This document shows, piece by piece, positions 55,537 to 63,862 of a DNA stretch of 64,000 bases. Location: contig NZ_JAUKPO010000013.1 of NCBI RefSeq assembly GCF_030503435.1, positions 124,001 to 188,000 on the forward strand, given 5' to 3'. The DNA is from Rhodocytophaga aerolata (GTDB lineage Bacteria > Bacteroidota > Bacteroidia > Cytophagales > 172606-1). The position numbers were made by a program, and so were the translations under genes. The notes under the pieces were generated by a model. It was given only the letters and a program-made list of their open reading frames with translations, ran no database searches and was not told the origin of the DNA. Within the stretch, counting starts at the first letter, position 1. Each line of letters starts with the position of its first letter.

Positions 55537-56097
55537 ATCAATAGACCACAGAGACCTTATAGCCCTCGGGGGAGGGCTGAGGAGCCGTACAAAATTAATG
55601 AGCTGATCAGAGTGCCCAAGGTGCGTGTAGTAGGCGAGAACGTAGAACAAGGTGTTTATGATACCAAACAAGCACTAGCCATGGCGAAAGCTCAACAACT
55701 AGACTTGGTAGAAATATCACCGAATGCCGATCCGCCTGTTTGTAAAATCACCGATTACTCAAAATTCAAATATGAGCAGAAGAAAAAGCAGAAGGAGCTA
55801 AAAGCCAAAGCTCAGAAAGTAGTAGTGAAAGAGATCCGGTTTGGCCCTAATACTGATGAACATGATTTTGAATTTAAGCTCAAGCATGCGATTAATTTCC
55901 TGAAAGAAGGAGCCAAAGTGCGTGCATATGTACATTTTGTGGGAAGAACCATTGTATTTAAGGAAAGAGGAGAGATTTTATTATTAAAATTTGCCCAAGC
56001 CCTTGAAGAGCATGCAAAAGTAGATGAGTTGCCTAAACTGGAAGGCAAGCGGATGATACTCATGTTGTCGCCAAAGCCGGTCAGTCAGAAAAAATAG
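55537..56097 (+). CDS. infC: Translation initiation factor IF-3 (likely AUC start)
   Basis: IF-3 prevents premature ribosome subunit joining and proofreads the start codon. The frame is open from GTG 55510 (195 residues), but the Shine-Dalgarno AAGGAGG sits 5 bases before ATC 55537, giving 186 residues. The short arginine-rich N-terminus precedes the N-domain ([31 protein letters not shown]). A basic linker, [12 protein letters not shown], leads to the C-domain with [19 protein letters not shown] and VYVHF-like strands. A rare start codon is known to let IF-3 repress its own synthesis in enterobacteria (AUU); the same logic probably applies here. It belongs to the thrS-infC-rpmI-rplT cluster. 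Confidence 0.9.
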   Translation: MNRPQRPYSPRGRAEEPYKINELIRVPKVRVVGENVEQGVYDTKQALAMAKAQQLDLVEISPNADPPVCKITDYSKFKYEQKKKQKELKAKAQKVVVKEIRFGPNTDEHDFEFKLKHAINFLKEGAKVRAYVHFVGRTIVFKERGEILLLKFAQALEEHAKVDELPKLEGKRMILMLSPKPVSQKK

Positions 56098-56108
56098 ACT
56101 ACTGATAT

Positions 56109-56163
56109 TTTAATGTGCTGACAGGTAGCATAAAATGTATGCAACCATATTCAGCACATTAAA
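56109..56163 (+). promoter_or_regulatory. Long hairpin in the rpmI leader, likely ribosomal-protein autoregulation or attenuator
   Basis: Arms 56109-56121 (TTTAATGTGCTGA) and 56151-56163 are perfect reverse complements (13 bp). The 29-base loop contains a second stem (56128-56132 with 56138-56142). A TTTTT run follows at 56164-56168. The layout, between infC and rpmI-rplT, matches where L20 controls its operon in other bacteria. It may be a conditional terminator or an L20-binding site. Confidence 0.6.
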
Positions 56164-56200
56164 TTTTTAATACACAATTCACCATTTATTCAGTAAAACG

Positions 56201-56395
56201 ATGCCAAAGTTAAAAACAAATTCAGGTGCCAAAAAGCGTTTTAAGCTTACTGGTACTGGCAAAATCAAAAGAAAGCATGCTTTCAAAAGCCATATCCTGA
56301 CAAAAAAGACAACCAAACAGAAAAGACGTTTAACGCATGCTACACTGGTAAGTGAAGCTGATGAACGCAGAGTAAAACAAATGCTTGTATTATAA
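56201..56395 (+). CDS. rpmI: 50S ribosomal protein bL35
   Basis: Ribosomal protein L35 of 64 residues, the normal length. The N-terminus [17 protein letters not shown] and the central [11 protein letters not shown] are diagnostic. Very basic throughout. Follows the leader hairpin and precedes rplT by about 99 bases. The order infC-rpmI-rplT is conserved in most bacteria. Confidence 0.97.
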   Translation: MPKLKTNSGAKKRFKLTGTGKIKRKHAFKSHILTKKTTKQKRRLTHATLVSEADERRVKQMLVL

Positions 56396-56494
56396 CTTAT
56401 AATACACCTTAGGTTTATTAATTATTTTATGTTTCACCCGGTACCTGGCTTTAAGTACAAAGATTGTCGCCAGTTATCAAAAAATTAACAAAAA

Positions 56495-56839
56495 ATGCCA
56501 AGATCAGTAAATGCGGTAGCTTCCAGAGCCCGCAGAAAAAAAATTATAAAAGCTGCCAAAGGATATTTTGGTAGAAGAAAAAATGTATTAACTGTCGCAA
56601 AAAATGCGGTTGATAAAGCCATGGTTTATTCAACCCGCGACAGAAAAGTTAAGAAGAGAGATTTCAGAGCATTGTGGATTCAAAGAATTAATGCAGCCGT
56701 ACGGCAAGAAGGACTTTCGTATTCTCAATTTATTGGTAAGTTGAACCAAGCAAATATTGGGTTAAATAGAAAAGTATTAGCTGACCTAGCAATGAATCAT
56801 CCAGCTGCTTTTAAAGCAATTGTAAGTAAAGTAGCGTAG
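56495..56839 (+). CDS. rplT: 50S ribosomal protein bL20
   Basis: Ribosomal protein L20 of 114 residues, normal length. The N-terminal extension [20 protein letters not shown] and the conserved [17 protein letters not shown] region are diagnostic. It assembles early on 23S rRNA and in other bacteria represses rpmI-rplT translation by binding the leader. Last gene of the translation operon, followed by a clear terminator. Confidence 0.97.
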   Translation: MPRSVNAVASRARRKKIIKAAKGYFGRRKNVLTVAKNAVDKAMVYSTRDRKVKKRDFRALWIQRINAAVRQEGLSYSQFIGKLNQANIGLNRKVLADLAMNHPAAFKAIVSKVA

Positions 56840-56862
56840 TTTAATATACTTAATTAACAGAG

Positions 56863-56894
56863 AGCAGAAAAGAGTATTCTTTTCTGCTTTTTTT
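56863..56894 (+). terminator. Terminator of the thrS-infC-rpmI-rplT operon
   Basis: A 10-bp perfect stem (56863-56872 with 56879-56888), 6-base loop and a T-run to 56894, 24 bases after the rplT stop. Confidence 0.88.
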
Positions 56895-57423
56895 ATGCAG
56901 TAGAAAATAGTGATTTACTGTTGTAAATTTATTAAAGTTCGATTTTGTTTGATTGCTGATTGTGTTTTGGTCGACAAATGGTTATGTTACATTTGTAATT
57001 AAGTTAATTATTAAATTATACTTCCTCATTTTTATACACTTACTGATATAAATGTATATCCTGTTACATGGTTAGATAAGCTTTAACAGTTCTGAAAAGA
57101 GACAATGTTAAACCGTATTAAATCAGTTTCATTTTTTGAAGGTAGCTACAAACTTTATTGAGGCGTACTGGTGTATATTTGTTACACACACTAAAGGCCA
57201 CTACCAATTTAGGCAATTATACTTTTTTATTGCTACACAGCTGTATAGTTAATACATGCTAAATAGTCCGTAGAAGCAACAGATACAAGCCTCTCAAAAT
57301 TTATAAGCGAAGTAGGTAGCATTACTAAAAGTTCAAGAAAAAATAATAGACATAAGTAAAACCATCAGTATAGATTTAGGTTCTTTTTCTATACTGATGA
57401 TTCTACCTCATCTTGGTATTATA
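56895..57423. other. 529-base AT-rich region between rplT terminator and integrase
   Basis: No protein gene seen. A TATATTTG (-7 consensus) at 57174-57181 on the + strand has no coding gene downstream on that strand. The integrase terminator hairpin is at 57363-57399. No copy of a recognisable attachment core was found. Confidence 0.5.
57363..57399 (-). terminator. Terminator of the integrase gene
   Basis: A 12-bp perfect stem (57363-57374 with 57388-57399) and 13-base loop. On the - strand it is followed by GTTTTAC, a short T-run. Confidence 0.65.
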
Positions 57424-58584
57424 TTACCATTCCCTCTGTTCAAGCTCGTGTTTCAGGCCGAGTCCTAACCTTTCCAGATAGCTGTTAGTCATCTCCATAT
57501 TCTGATGGCGAATATGAATTTGTAATGTCTTTATATCTATACCTGCTTTGTAAGCATTGACTACACCAGTATGCCTCCAGGAATAGAGCGTTACATCTTT
57601 TTGTTTAATTCCACAAGCCTGCAACACTTTCCGGTGCATTTCACTAACATAGGTAGGATAGATTTTATGCCTCCCAGGCAATAAGTTTCTGGAAAAAACA
57701 TAATCATCCGGATCATACTTATCTAACCGCATTGGGGCAATTTCAGCCAGTAATAGTTTGGGAATAGTTACAGGCTCTTCTTTCCGGTTTGTACTGATTT
57801 CAGCCGGCACCAGAATCTGTTTGTTTTTCAGATCAAAATCCTTGATTTTTAACTGTACCAGCTCACTTGGACGTAAAAATGTGAAATACAAAAATCTGGT
57901 AAATTTGTATAAGGGCAGATTATTATCTAACAGATACTTCTCTATGGTTAACCGTTGATGAAAATTAAGGGCTACATTTTTACATGATTCTTCAGGTAAA
58001 ATTTCCACAGCATGACATGGATTTTCTTTCAATACTTCCTGTCTGATAAGAATGTTAAATGCAGTAGTTAACCTTTGTAAATAGTTGTTGTAGGTTGTGT
58101 TCCCAATACCTTTTTCAATTTTGAGCCAGTTTAGAAAAAGTATAATATGCTCCTCGTTTACTTCTGTAATTGGTGTGTTGGCAAAATCAGTACGGTTAAC
58201 CCAGTCTTTAAAAATATTCAGGAAGCTGCGGTAGGTTTGAACAGTACGGTTACGGTCGCTGTTTAACTTTGTAACAATGGCTGATTCAATGCCCTGCGCA
58301 AATGTAAAGCGTGGGGCACTGATATGAGCAGTTTTTACAGTCAACGGCTTAAACGTATGTCCGGCATCTGCTTTTTCCTGAATTTCTTTTATTACTTCTC
58401 GGGCCCATTCTTCTCGGGCATTGGCTGTTTTTAAAGCGGAAGGTGCAAAAAGCTGCTTTCTCTGCAGTTCTGATTTGTCAGCGTTCCAGGCATAATACTC
58501 TACGTACCAGCGTTTGTCCAGGTCTCCCTTTCGGTTTACCAGGCGGGCAACTTGATAGCTTTTGTCATGGGAATTGGAATTCAT
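57424..58584 (-). CDS. Tyrosine recombinase / phage-type integrase (solitary)
   Basis: Site-specific recombinase of 386 residues. It has an N-terminal arm-type region (about 10-80), a SAM-like core-binding domain (about 90-195), and a catalytic domain (about 205-380). Catalytic residues are R238 (TFLRPSELVQL), a lysine near 268, R337 in YSWRHTG, H360 and nucleophile Y369 in TNSYLERL. The usual HxxR motif has Tyr in place of His (Y334-S-W-R337), a variant I believe is common in Bacteroidota integrases. No transposase, relaxase, phage or cargo genes are near, and the gene lies in AT-rich flanks after the ribosomal operon. It may be a leftover of an integrated element or a phase-variation recombinase. 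Confidence 0.9.
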   Translation of the reverse strand: MNSNSHDKSYQVARLVNRKGDLDKRWYVEYYAWNADKSELQRKQLFAPSALKTANAREEWAREVIKEIQEKADAGHTFKPLTVKTAHISAPRFTFAQGIESAIVTKLNSDRNRTVQTYRSFLNIFKDWVNRTDFANTPITEVNEEHIILFLNWLKIEKGIGNTTYNNYLQRLTTAFNILIRQEVLKENPCHAVEILPEESCKNVALNFHQRLTIEKYLLDNNLPLYKFTRFLYFTFLRPSELVQLKIKDFDLKNKQILVPAEISTNRKEEPVTIPKLLLAEIAPMRLDKYDPDDYVFSRNLLPGRHKIYPTYVSEMHRKVLQACGIKQKDVTLYSWRHTGVVNAYKAGIDIKTLQIHIRHQNMEMTNSYLERLGLGLKHELEQREW

Positions 58585-59056
58585 ACATAATAGGAGTTTA
58601 GTAATGGTTTAAGCAATAAAAATGCCTCCATAACAGAAGTTAAAGAGGCTAGTATTCCAAGACAACTTTGTAGAATGTTGTTTAGTAATAAGGTAATTTT
58701 TGTTGCGTTTTGTATGATCAAATACTTTCTAAAATTGAAGCGTTGAACATGAGAGGAACGAAAGGTTTCTATAAAAATTGCACAAAGAACCTGTTCATTA
58801 AATTTTTTTCCTCTATGCAAATTATCATCTTATTCAGGGAATTGCAATAAAAACCTGATATAAATTAGTGCTTGCCAAGCAAAAAACTATTAGTTCCGAT
58901 TGCCTTGGGAAGTAGTTCGTTTCTTTCGTAAGAGTATGAAAATGCACCTCGCTGCAGGTAGTACATATCTATTTTAAAGTATGAATTCAACAGCATGTCA
59001 ATAAAACAATTTCCATATATAATGATTATATAGAGTAGTTACTTATTTACGAGAAA
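58585..59056. other. 472-base divergent AT-rich intergenic region
   Basis: Lies between the integrase (-) and the FAD oxidoreductase (+). A 79-codon frame on the - strand (58581-58820) lacks recognisable features and is treated as chance. No promoter match or repeat was identified with confidence. Confidence 0.45.
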
Positions 59057-60319
59057 ATGTCACATCATTCAGTAATCATAATAGGAGCAGGAATTGCAGG
59101 CCTCACGTGCGCTACGTATTTAGAGCGGCAATCAGTGCCATTTGTCATGCTTGAAGCAGCAGAAGAGGTAGGAGGAAGAGTCCGGACTGACCTGGTGGAT
59201 GGATTTCAGTTAGACAGAGGTTTTCAAATATTTTTAACGTCTTATCCTGAAGCAAAGCAGATATTATCGTATGATGCATTGCAATTCCAACCATTCCGTT
59301 CTGGCGCAATTATCAGAAAGGAAGGCCGTTTTTTGCAATTGGTAAATCCGCTGAAAGAGCCATTAGCTGCCATACCCGATCTGATTACACCTATTGGATC
59401 ATTGCTGGACAAAATAAAAATTTTAAAGCTGGTAGCTGAACTGAAAGCAAAAACAATTGACGAAATCTTCAGCCAACCAGATAGCCGTACTAAACATTTT
59501 CTGCAAAAGTACGGCTTCAGCGAAAAGATTATCCAACAATTTTTTCAACCTTTTTTTGGTGGGGTATTCTTAGAAAGGGAGTTAAGTACTTCTAGTAACT
59601 TTTTTCAGTTTGTTTTCAAACAATTTGCTGTTTCAGATGCGGTGCTTCCAATGAAAGGTATACAGGCAATTCCAAAGCAGTTAGTTGCTAAATTGCCGGC
59701 TGGCAGTATTAGAAAAGGGATAGCCGTAAAATTGGTGAAGGACAATCAGGTATATCTCTCGAATGGAGAGGTGCTGACTGCAGATTGTGTTGTGATGGCC
59801 GTAGATGCGACTTCAGTGAACAAATTACTAGGCAAAAATCAGGAGTATGCATTTAATGATACAACATGTGTCTATTTTAATGCGCCTCATTCGCCGTTAG
59901 AAACACCCATGTTGGTTATTAACAGCGATGAAACAAGCCTGGTCAATCATGTATGTGTACCAAGTGATATTGCTCCAGCCTATGCCCCTGCGGGTAAATC
60001 GCTGATTTCGGTCAATATTATAAAACCTTATTCTTTTGGAGAAGAGGAATTGATCAAGCAGGTTAGGGCTGAGTTAACTCAATGGTTTGGTGAACAGGTA
60101 CATACCTGGCAACATCTAAGAACCTATTCTATACCTCAAGCTCTCCCATCCTACACACCAGACACCCAATATGACCCGAGAGTGAAACAATCAGATACTC
60201 TTTATACCTGTGGTGATTACACGGCTTACCCTTCATTGAATGGAGCTATGCAAAGTGGGAGAGAGGTGGCAGGTTTAGTAGCGGAAAAAATAAAAGGAAC
60301 TCTGACAAGCAACAGGTAG
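59057..60319 (+). CDS. FAD-dependent amine-oxidase/phytoene-desaturase-like oxidoreductase
   Basis: Flavoenzyme of 420 residues. The dinucleotide-binding motif GAGIAGLTCATYLE is at residues 9-22, followed by the FAD-ribose glutamate in LEAAEEVGGRVRTD and DRGFQIFLTSYPEA. The C-terminal second FAD motif CGDYTAYPSLNGAMQSGREVA is near 385-405 (typical of amine oxidases and protoporphyrinogen or phytoene-type desaturases). No signal peptide. It ends 7 bases before the stop of the convergent GNAT gene, with no terminator between. Substrate unknown; no carotenoid genes are adjacent. Confidence 0.92.
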   Translation: MSHHSVIIIGAGIAGLTCATYLERQSVPFVMLEAAEEVGGRVRTDLVDGFQLDRGFQIFLTSYPEAKQILSYDALQFQPFRSGAIIRKEGRFLQLVNPLKEPLAAIPDLITPIGSLLDKIKILKLVAELKAKTIDEIFSQPDSRTKHFLQKYGFSEKIIQQFFQPFFGGVFLERELSTSSNFFQFVFKQFAVSDAVLPMKGIQAIPKQLVAKLPAGSIRKGIAVKLVKDNQVYLSNGEVLTADCVVMAVDATSVNKLLGKNQEYAFNDTTCVYFNAPHSPLETPMLVINSDETSLVNHVCVPSDIAPAYAPAGKSLISVNIIKPYSFGEEELIKQVRAELTQWFGEQVHTWQHLRTYSIPQALPSYTPDTQYDPRVKQSDTLYTCGDYTAYPSLNGAMQSGREVAGLVAEKIKGTLTSNR

Positions 60320-60326
60320 ATAATTA

Positions 60327-60770
60327 TTAGGCGAGGCCAGGTTTACGAATCATTTTGAAGTGTTGTATATTGCATTCTTCAAACATATCGCCAACCGGCT
60401 CAAACCCGAATTTACGGTAAAGCGGCATAGCTGAAAGTTGTCCATGCAGATATAATATTTTACCCTGTGCAACGGGCTGTAATTGGATATCAGCTAGTAC
60501 AGCCCGAACTAAGGCAGAGCCAACACATCTGCCTCTGAATTCCTTCAATACAGCAAAACGTTCCAGTTTTATTCCTTTATCTGTATATCGCCACCTGGCG
60601 GTACCGCAAGGAATACCATCTGCAAACGCCAGAAAATGCCTGGAAGAAGTTTCAAATTCATCGTATTCCGCATTGGCGGGTACCTGTTGCTCATGGACAA
60701 ACACAGTTTCCCGTATGCGGTAGGCAATTTCTTGATGTTGCGGTTGGGTAATATGAATTACTTCTATCAA
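60327..60770 (-). CDS. GNAT-family N-acetyltransferase
   Basis: Acetyl-CoA-dependent acetyltransferase of 147 residues. The acetyl-CoA-binding motif is in FRGRCVGSALVRAVL (about 79-93), and the ending region MPLYRKFGFEPVGDMFEE with the C-terminal IQHFKM fits the ElaA/YjcF-like GNAT subgroup. The only available start is TTG at 60770, because an in-frame stop lies shortly upstream and no early ATG exists. It is the last of three - strand genes after phoH and the M43 protease. Small-molecule or protein substrate cannot be told. Confidence 0.88.
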   Translation of the reverse strand: MIEVIHITQPQHQEIAYRIRETVFVHEQQVPANAEYDEFETSSRHFLAFADGIPCGTARWRYTDKGIKLERFAVLKEFRGRCVGSALVRAVLADIQLQPVAQGKILYLHGQLSAMPLYRKFGFEPVGDMFEECNIQHFKMIRKPGLA

Positions 60771-60848
60771 AGGAGTATGTGGTTAGATGTGCGGTTAACA
60801 GAAAAATTCACAGAAAAGATGTATGCGATCAATTCTTATAGAAAAATC

Positions 60849-62204
60849 TTATAACTCTTTCTTTACCATCAATTTCACCGTGTTGGTTTGATTATCCGAG
60901 GCGACTCTGACAAAATACAAGCCGTTGGGTATAGAGCGAACGTCCAGGGATAGCCTATTACCGGAGAGTGAATACGAAACTGTATTCATTGTTCTTCCTA
61001 CAATATCAACAACTTCAATTTTGATATTGGAAAGATCACTGTAATTGACATAGATATTAGCGAAATCTTTTGCAGGATTAGGGCCTATATGCACTGTATT
61101 GTCTTCAGCCGATTTGAATGCTTCGCTTGATCGACGTACCAACTCTGCCCGTCTGGGACTTACTTCCATAACTAAACGAATACGTTCCTTTTGATTTTGG
61201 GTGAACACATTCATACATAAGTCAGGCGAATAGTCTAAAAAATTTTCAATCATGTTCCGTATTTCTGTACCAGAGCAGGTTGAAAACAGATCGGTGCAGG
61301 AGGTTGTATTATTTGGACCAGAAGCTTCGGGGGTATCTTCACAATAATCGTTTCCGCAGTCATCGTCTCCCCAGGTGTGCAGCAAACCCAGCCAGTGAGC
61401 TACTTCATGAGTAGTCGTTCGTCCATCCCCATACACTTTAGAGGTAACAGTACCTGTACGCCTGCCAAAATTGGTATGGTTGATTACCACACCATCTGTT
61501 TTTTCCAATCCGCCAATAGGGGAGAGGCCAGGTACATCGTTTACATCTGGAAACTGGGCATATCCTAAATACTTATTTTTTAGTGAAGTTACCCATATAT
61601 TCAGATACCGGTTGCTTGGCCAGTAAGAAATGGCTTTTAGTTTCTGATCATCTGTATTGATGTCGAAAGAGGCTTGTTCATCAAATACCCGCACAATTCC
61701 AGTAGTTGGGTTTCCATTTGGGTCCAGGCTTGCCAGGTGAAACTCAATATTTACGTCTGCACCCACCGGGTCTGTATTAAACCCATTTGTTCCTTCTTTG
61801 CGCCTATAGTCTTCATTTAATACTTCAAGCTGAGAAAGAATTTGCTCATCAGAAATATTTCCGTTGTTTGCCCCACCAACATATCCGCTTCTGGTATTAT
61901 GTATTACATGGATAACAACCGGAATAATAATAGTCGTTTCTGTTGCATTGGTACGCAGATGAGCTCTGTTTACGGCCTTGCTACGAGCCTGTATGACCAT
62001 CTGGTTTAATTTATCACGGTGTTGCCCCAGACCAGGATACCTGGCATGTAGTAAAGAATCGTACTGAGGGGTAAGACACCGGGGATCTACTTGACTATAG
62101 CCATTTGTTTGGCTAACCAAGATGAATCCCCAGAGTAGACTAAAAATAAGGCAGAAGTTTGTATAAGGTGTATTACTTCTTCTCTTCATTTTCAGCTTGA
62201 TCAT
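60849..62204 (-). CDS. Secreted M43-family metalloprotease with T9SS sorting domain
   Basis: Zinc endopeptidase of the M43 (pappalysin/cytophagalysin) family, 451 residues. The signal region is at about 15-38. The catalytic domain (about 90-355) has H266-E267-x2-H270-x2-G-x2-H276 (HEVAHWLGLLH), then a cysteine-rich DDDCGNDYCED segment and the Met-turn YSPDLCMNVFT (M331). The last 80 residues are a type 9 secretion sorting domain (IGPNPAKDFANIYV, then PNGLYFVRV), so the enzyme goes to the cell surface or medium. The ATG at 62204 overlaps phoH by 32 bases; an alternative ATG at 62189 reduces the overlap to 17. Confidence 0.93.
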   Translation of the reverse strand: MIKLKMKRRSNTPYTNFCLIFSLLWGFILVSQTNGYSQVDPRCLTPQYDSLLHARYPGLGQHRDKLNQMVIQARSKAVNRAHLRTNATETTIIIPVVIHVIHNTRSGYVGGANNGNISDEQILSQLEVLNEDYRRKEGTNGFNTDPVGADVNIEFHLASLDPNGNPTTGIVRVFDEQASFDINTDDQKLKAISYWPSNRYLNIWVTSLKNKYLGYAQFPDVNDVPGLSPIGGLEKTDGVVINHTNFGRRTGTVTSKVYGDGRTTTHEVAHWLGLLHTWGDDDCGNDYCEDTPEASGPNNTTSCTDLFSTCSGTEIRNMIENFLDYSPDLCMNVFTQNQKERIRLVMEVSPRRAELVRRSSEAFKSAEDNTVHIGPNPAKDFANIYVNYSDLSNIKIEVVDIVGRTMNTVSYSLSGNRLSLDVRSIPNGLYFVRVASDNQTNTVKLMVKKEL

Positions 62205-63126
62205 ATGCTTGAATTATTTCTTTGACTAAGCGGTGACGAACCACATCTTTGGCATCCAATTCCACAAATCCGATACCTTTTACATTCTTCAGTACTTTAA
62301 TGGCTTCCACCAGGCCAGATTTATGATGACGAGGCAAGTCTACCTGAGATCTGTCACCAGTAACGATCACTTTAGAATTTGGACCCATACGTGTCAGGAA
62401 CATTTTCATTTGCATAGGTGTGGTGTTTTGTGCCTCATCCAGCAAGATAAATGCATTATTCAGCGTTCGGCCACGCATATAGGCCAGGGGCGCAATTTCA
62501 ATGATGCGGTTTTCCTGATAATACTTGAGTTTTTCACTTGGAATCATATCATCCAAGGCATCATATATCGGGCGCAAATACGGATCTATCTTTTCCTTTA
62601 AATCACCAGGTAAAAAACCCAGATTCTCTCCGGCCTCTACGGCAGGACGGGTAATAATAATCTTTTTAACTTCCTTGTTCTTTAAAGCTTTTACAGCCAA
62701 GGCAACAGATATATACGTTTTTCCAGTACCGGCAGGCCCCAAAGCAAAAACCAAGTCATGCTGATCGGCACTCTCTACCAAGGTTTTTTGATTGGCTGTT
62801 TTTGGTTTAATTACAGAGCCCTTTGTCCCATAAAGAAGTATATCCTCTTCGTTGGTATGCTGTACATTTACTTCATCTTTCTGAATATAATTTAAAACAT
62901 TCTCCTGGGTTACTCTGCCATATTTATGATAATGATCCAGAAGAGAATTTAAGATATCGTTAATCTTAATTATTTCAGGCGTACTACCTTTTATTCTGAT
63001 TTCATTACCCCTGGAAATAATCCGGCTGCTAGGAAAAGCAGCAGCTACTTCTTTAATATTGTTGTTTTCTACGCCCAGAAAATCGATCAATGAGATATTT
63101 TCCAGTGTTATTACTTTTTCTACCAA
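62173..63126 (-). CDS. phoH: PhoH-family ATPase (TTG start)
   Basis: Cytoplasmic P-loop ATPase related to RNA helicase-like PhoH/YbeZ proteins, 317 residues. Walker A GPAGTGKT is at residues 130-137, Walker B in AFILLDEAQNTT near 230, and ITRPAVEAGENLGFLPGDL is diagnostic. An N-terminal KH-like region (about 20-75) precedes it. The start is TTG at 63126; an in-frame stop lies three codons upstream and no ATG precedes the conserved N-terminus VEKVITLENISL. It overlaps the M43 gene at its end, suggesting a single transcript. YbeZ-type proteins work in ribosome/rRNA quality control; that role here is by analogy. Confidence 0.93.
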   Translation of the reverse strand: MVEKVITLENISLIDFLGVENNNIKEVAAAFPSSRIISRGNEIRIKGSTPEIIKINDILNSLLDHYHKYGRVTQENVLNYIQKDEVNVQHTNEEDILLYGTKGSVIKPKTANQKTLVESADQHDLVFALGPAGTGKTYISVALAVKALKNKEVKKIIITRPAVEAGENLGFLPGDLKEKIDPYLRPIYDALDDMIPSEKLKYYQENRIIEIAPLAYMRGRTLNNAFILLDEAQNTTPMQMKMFLTRMGPNSKVIVTGDRSQVDLPRHHKSGLVEAIKVLKNVKGIGFVELDAKDVVRHRLVKEIIQAYDQAENEEKK

Positions 63127-63336
63127 TGTATCTAGTTAAGGGTTAATAGTTAGTTAAATAAGCCGACTGCCTGTTGAAACAGAAAAGCAAATCAAAAATT
63201 AGCTATTTTTGTTTAAACCACCAAATATGACGTGAGAACTGTCACAGGCTATCATTTTCATACGGTAGCCAGCACCTCTCAAACATAGCTACTGCATATT
63301 TTGTTCACACTCAAGTTAATTGCTTTTAAGAAATAA

Positions 63337-63639
63337 ATGATCACTCGCTTAGTAAAAATGACCTTTCAGGTTGACCAGATCAATACCTTTATTCAGCTTT
63401 TTGAACAATCGAAATACAAGATTAGGCAATTTTCTGGTTGTTTGCATCTGGAGTTATTAAGGGATAGTAACAAAGCAACTATTTTTTATACCTATAGCAT
63501 CTGGACAGATGAAGATGCTTTGGAACAATACAGAAAATCGGAATTTTTCAGAACTACTTGGGCACAAACTAAAGTATTATTTGAGTCAAAGCCTGAAGCT
63601 GTTTCTCTGTACCAAGTATCCAACACAGATGAACTATAA
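63337..63639 (+). CDS. ABM-domain (antibiotic biosynthesis monooxygenase-like) protein
   Basis: Small cytoplasmic dimeric alpha/beta-barrel protein of 100 residues. The ABM-like fold is suggested by MITRLVKMTFQ, CLHLELLRDSNKATIFYTYSIW and DEDALEQYRKSEFFRTTW. Such proteins range from haem-degrading enzymes to quinol monooxygenases, so function is open. The gene is divergent from phoH across 210 bases, which contain TATTTTTG (63204-63211) as a partial promoter match. tRNA-Leu follows after 66 bases with its own promoter. Confidence 0.85.
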   Translation: MITRLVKMTFQVDQINTFIQLFEQSKYKIRQFSGCLHLELLRDSNKATIFYTYSIWTDEDALEQYRKSEFFRTTWAQTKVLFESKPEAVSLYQVSNTDEL

Positions 63640-63654
63640 AAATTGATAAAATAA

Positions 63655-63685
63655 TTTGCAGGTTAGACATAATGCATTAGTTTTG
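63655..63685 (+). promoter_or_regulatory. Canonical Bacteroidota promoter for tRNA-Leu
   Basis: TTTG (63655-63658) and TAGTTTTG (63678-63685) are 19 bases apart, matching -33 TTTG / -7 TAnnTTTG. The predicted start is about 12-14 bases before the tRNA, and it lies just after the ABM gene stop. Confidence 0.75.
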
Positions 63686-63705
63686 CACACCCAATTCCAA
63701 TAAAT

Positions 63706-63789
63706 GCCCAGGTGGCGGAATCGGTAGACGCGTTGGTCTCAAACACCAATGGGGTCACACCCGTGCCGGTTCGACTCCGGCCCTGGGTA
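63706..63789 (+). tRNA. tRNA-Leu (anticodon CAA)
   Basis: Cloverleaf is visible: acceptor GCCCAGG (63706-63712) with CCTGGGT (63782-63788; the first pair is G-U), a D-arm with AGACG-like loop, anticodon stem TTGGT/ACCAA around CTCAAAC with anticodon CAA at 63740-63742, a long variable arm typical of leucine tRNAs, and a T-arm with GGTTCGACTCC. CCA is not encoded. It reads codon UUG. Confidence 0.95.
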
Positions 63790-63795
63790 CATTTT

Positions 63796-63826
63796 AAGCC
63801 TCTAATTTTAGAATTAGAGGCTTTTG
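63796..63826 (+). terminator. Terminator of tRNA-Leu
   Basis: A 12-bp perfect stem (63796-63807 with 63812-63823), 4-base loop, followed by TTGTTTT. It lies immediately after the tRNA. Confidence 0.85.
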
Positions 63827-63862
63827 TTTTTATATTGTTAGCTCATATCATACCAACTAAAG

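Noticed and set aside
58581-58820. 79-codon - strand frame upstream of the integrase
   Set aside because: No domain similarity recognised, ends at the integrase start; probably chance or part of the integrase leader.
56895-59056. Integrated element or genomic island around the integrase
   Set aside because: No flanking direct repeats, tRNA target, cargo, relaxase or phage genes could be identified; only the integrase itself supports mobility.
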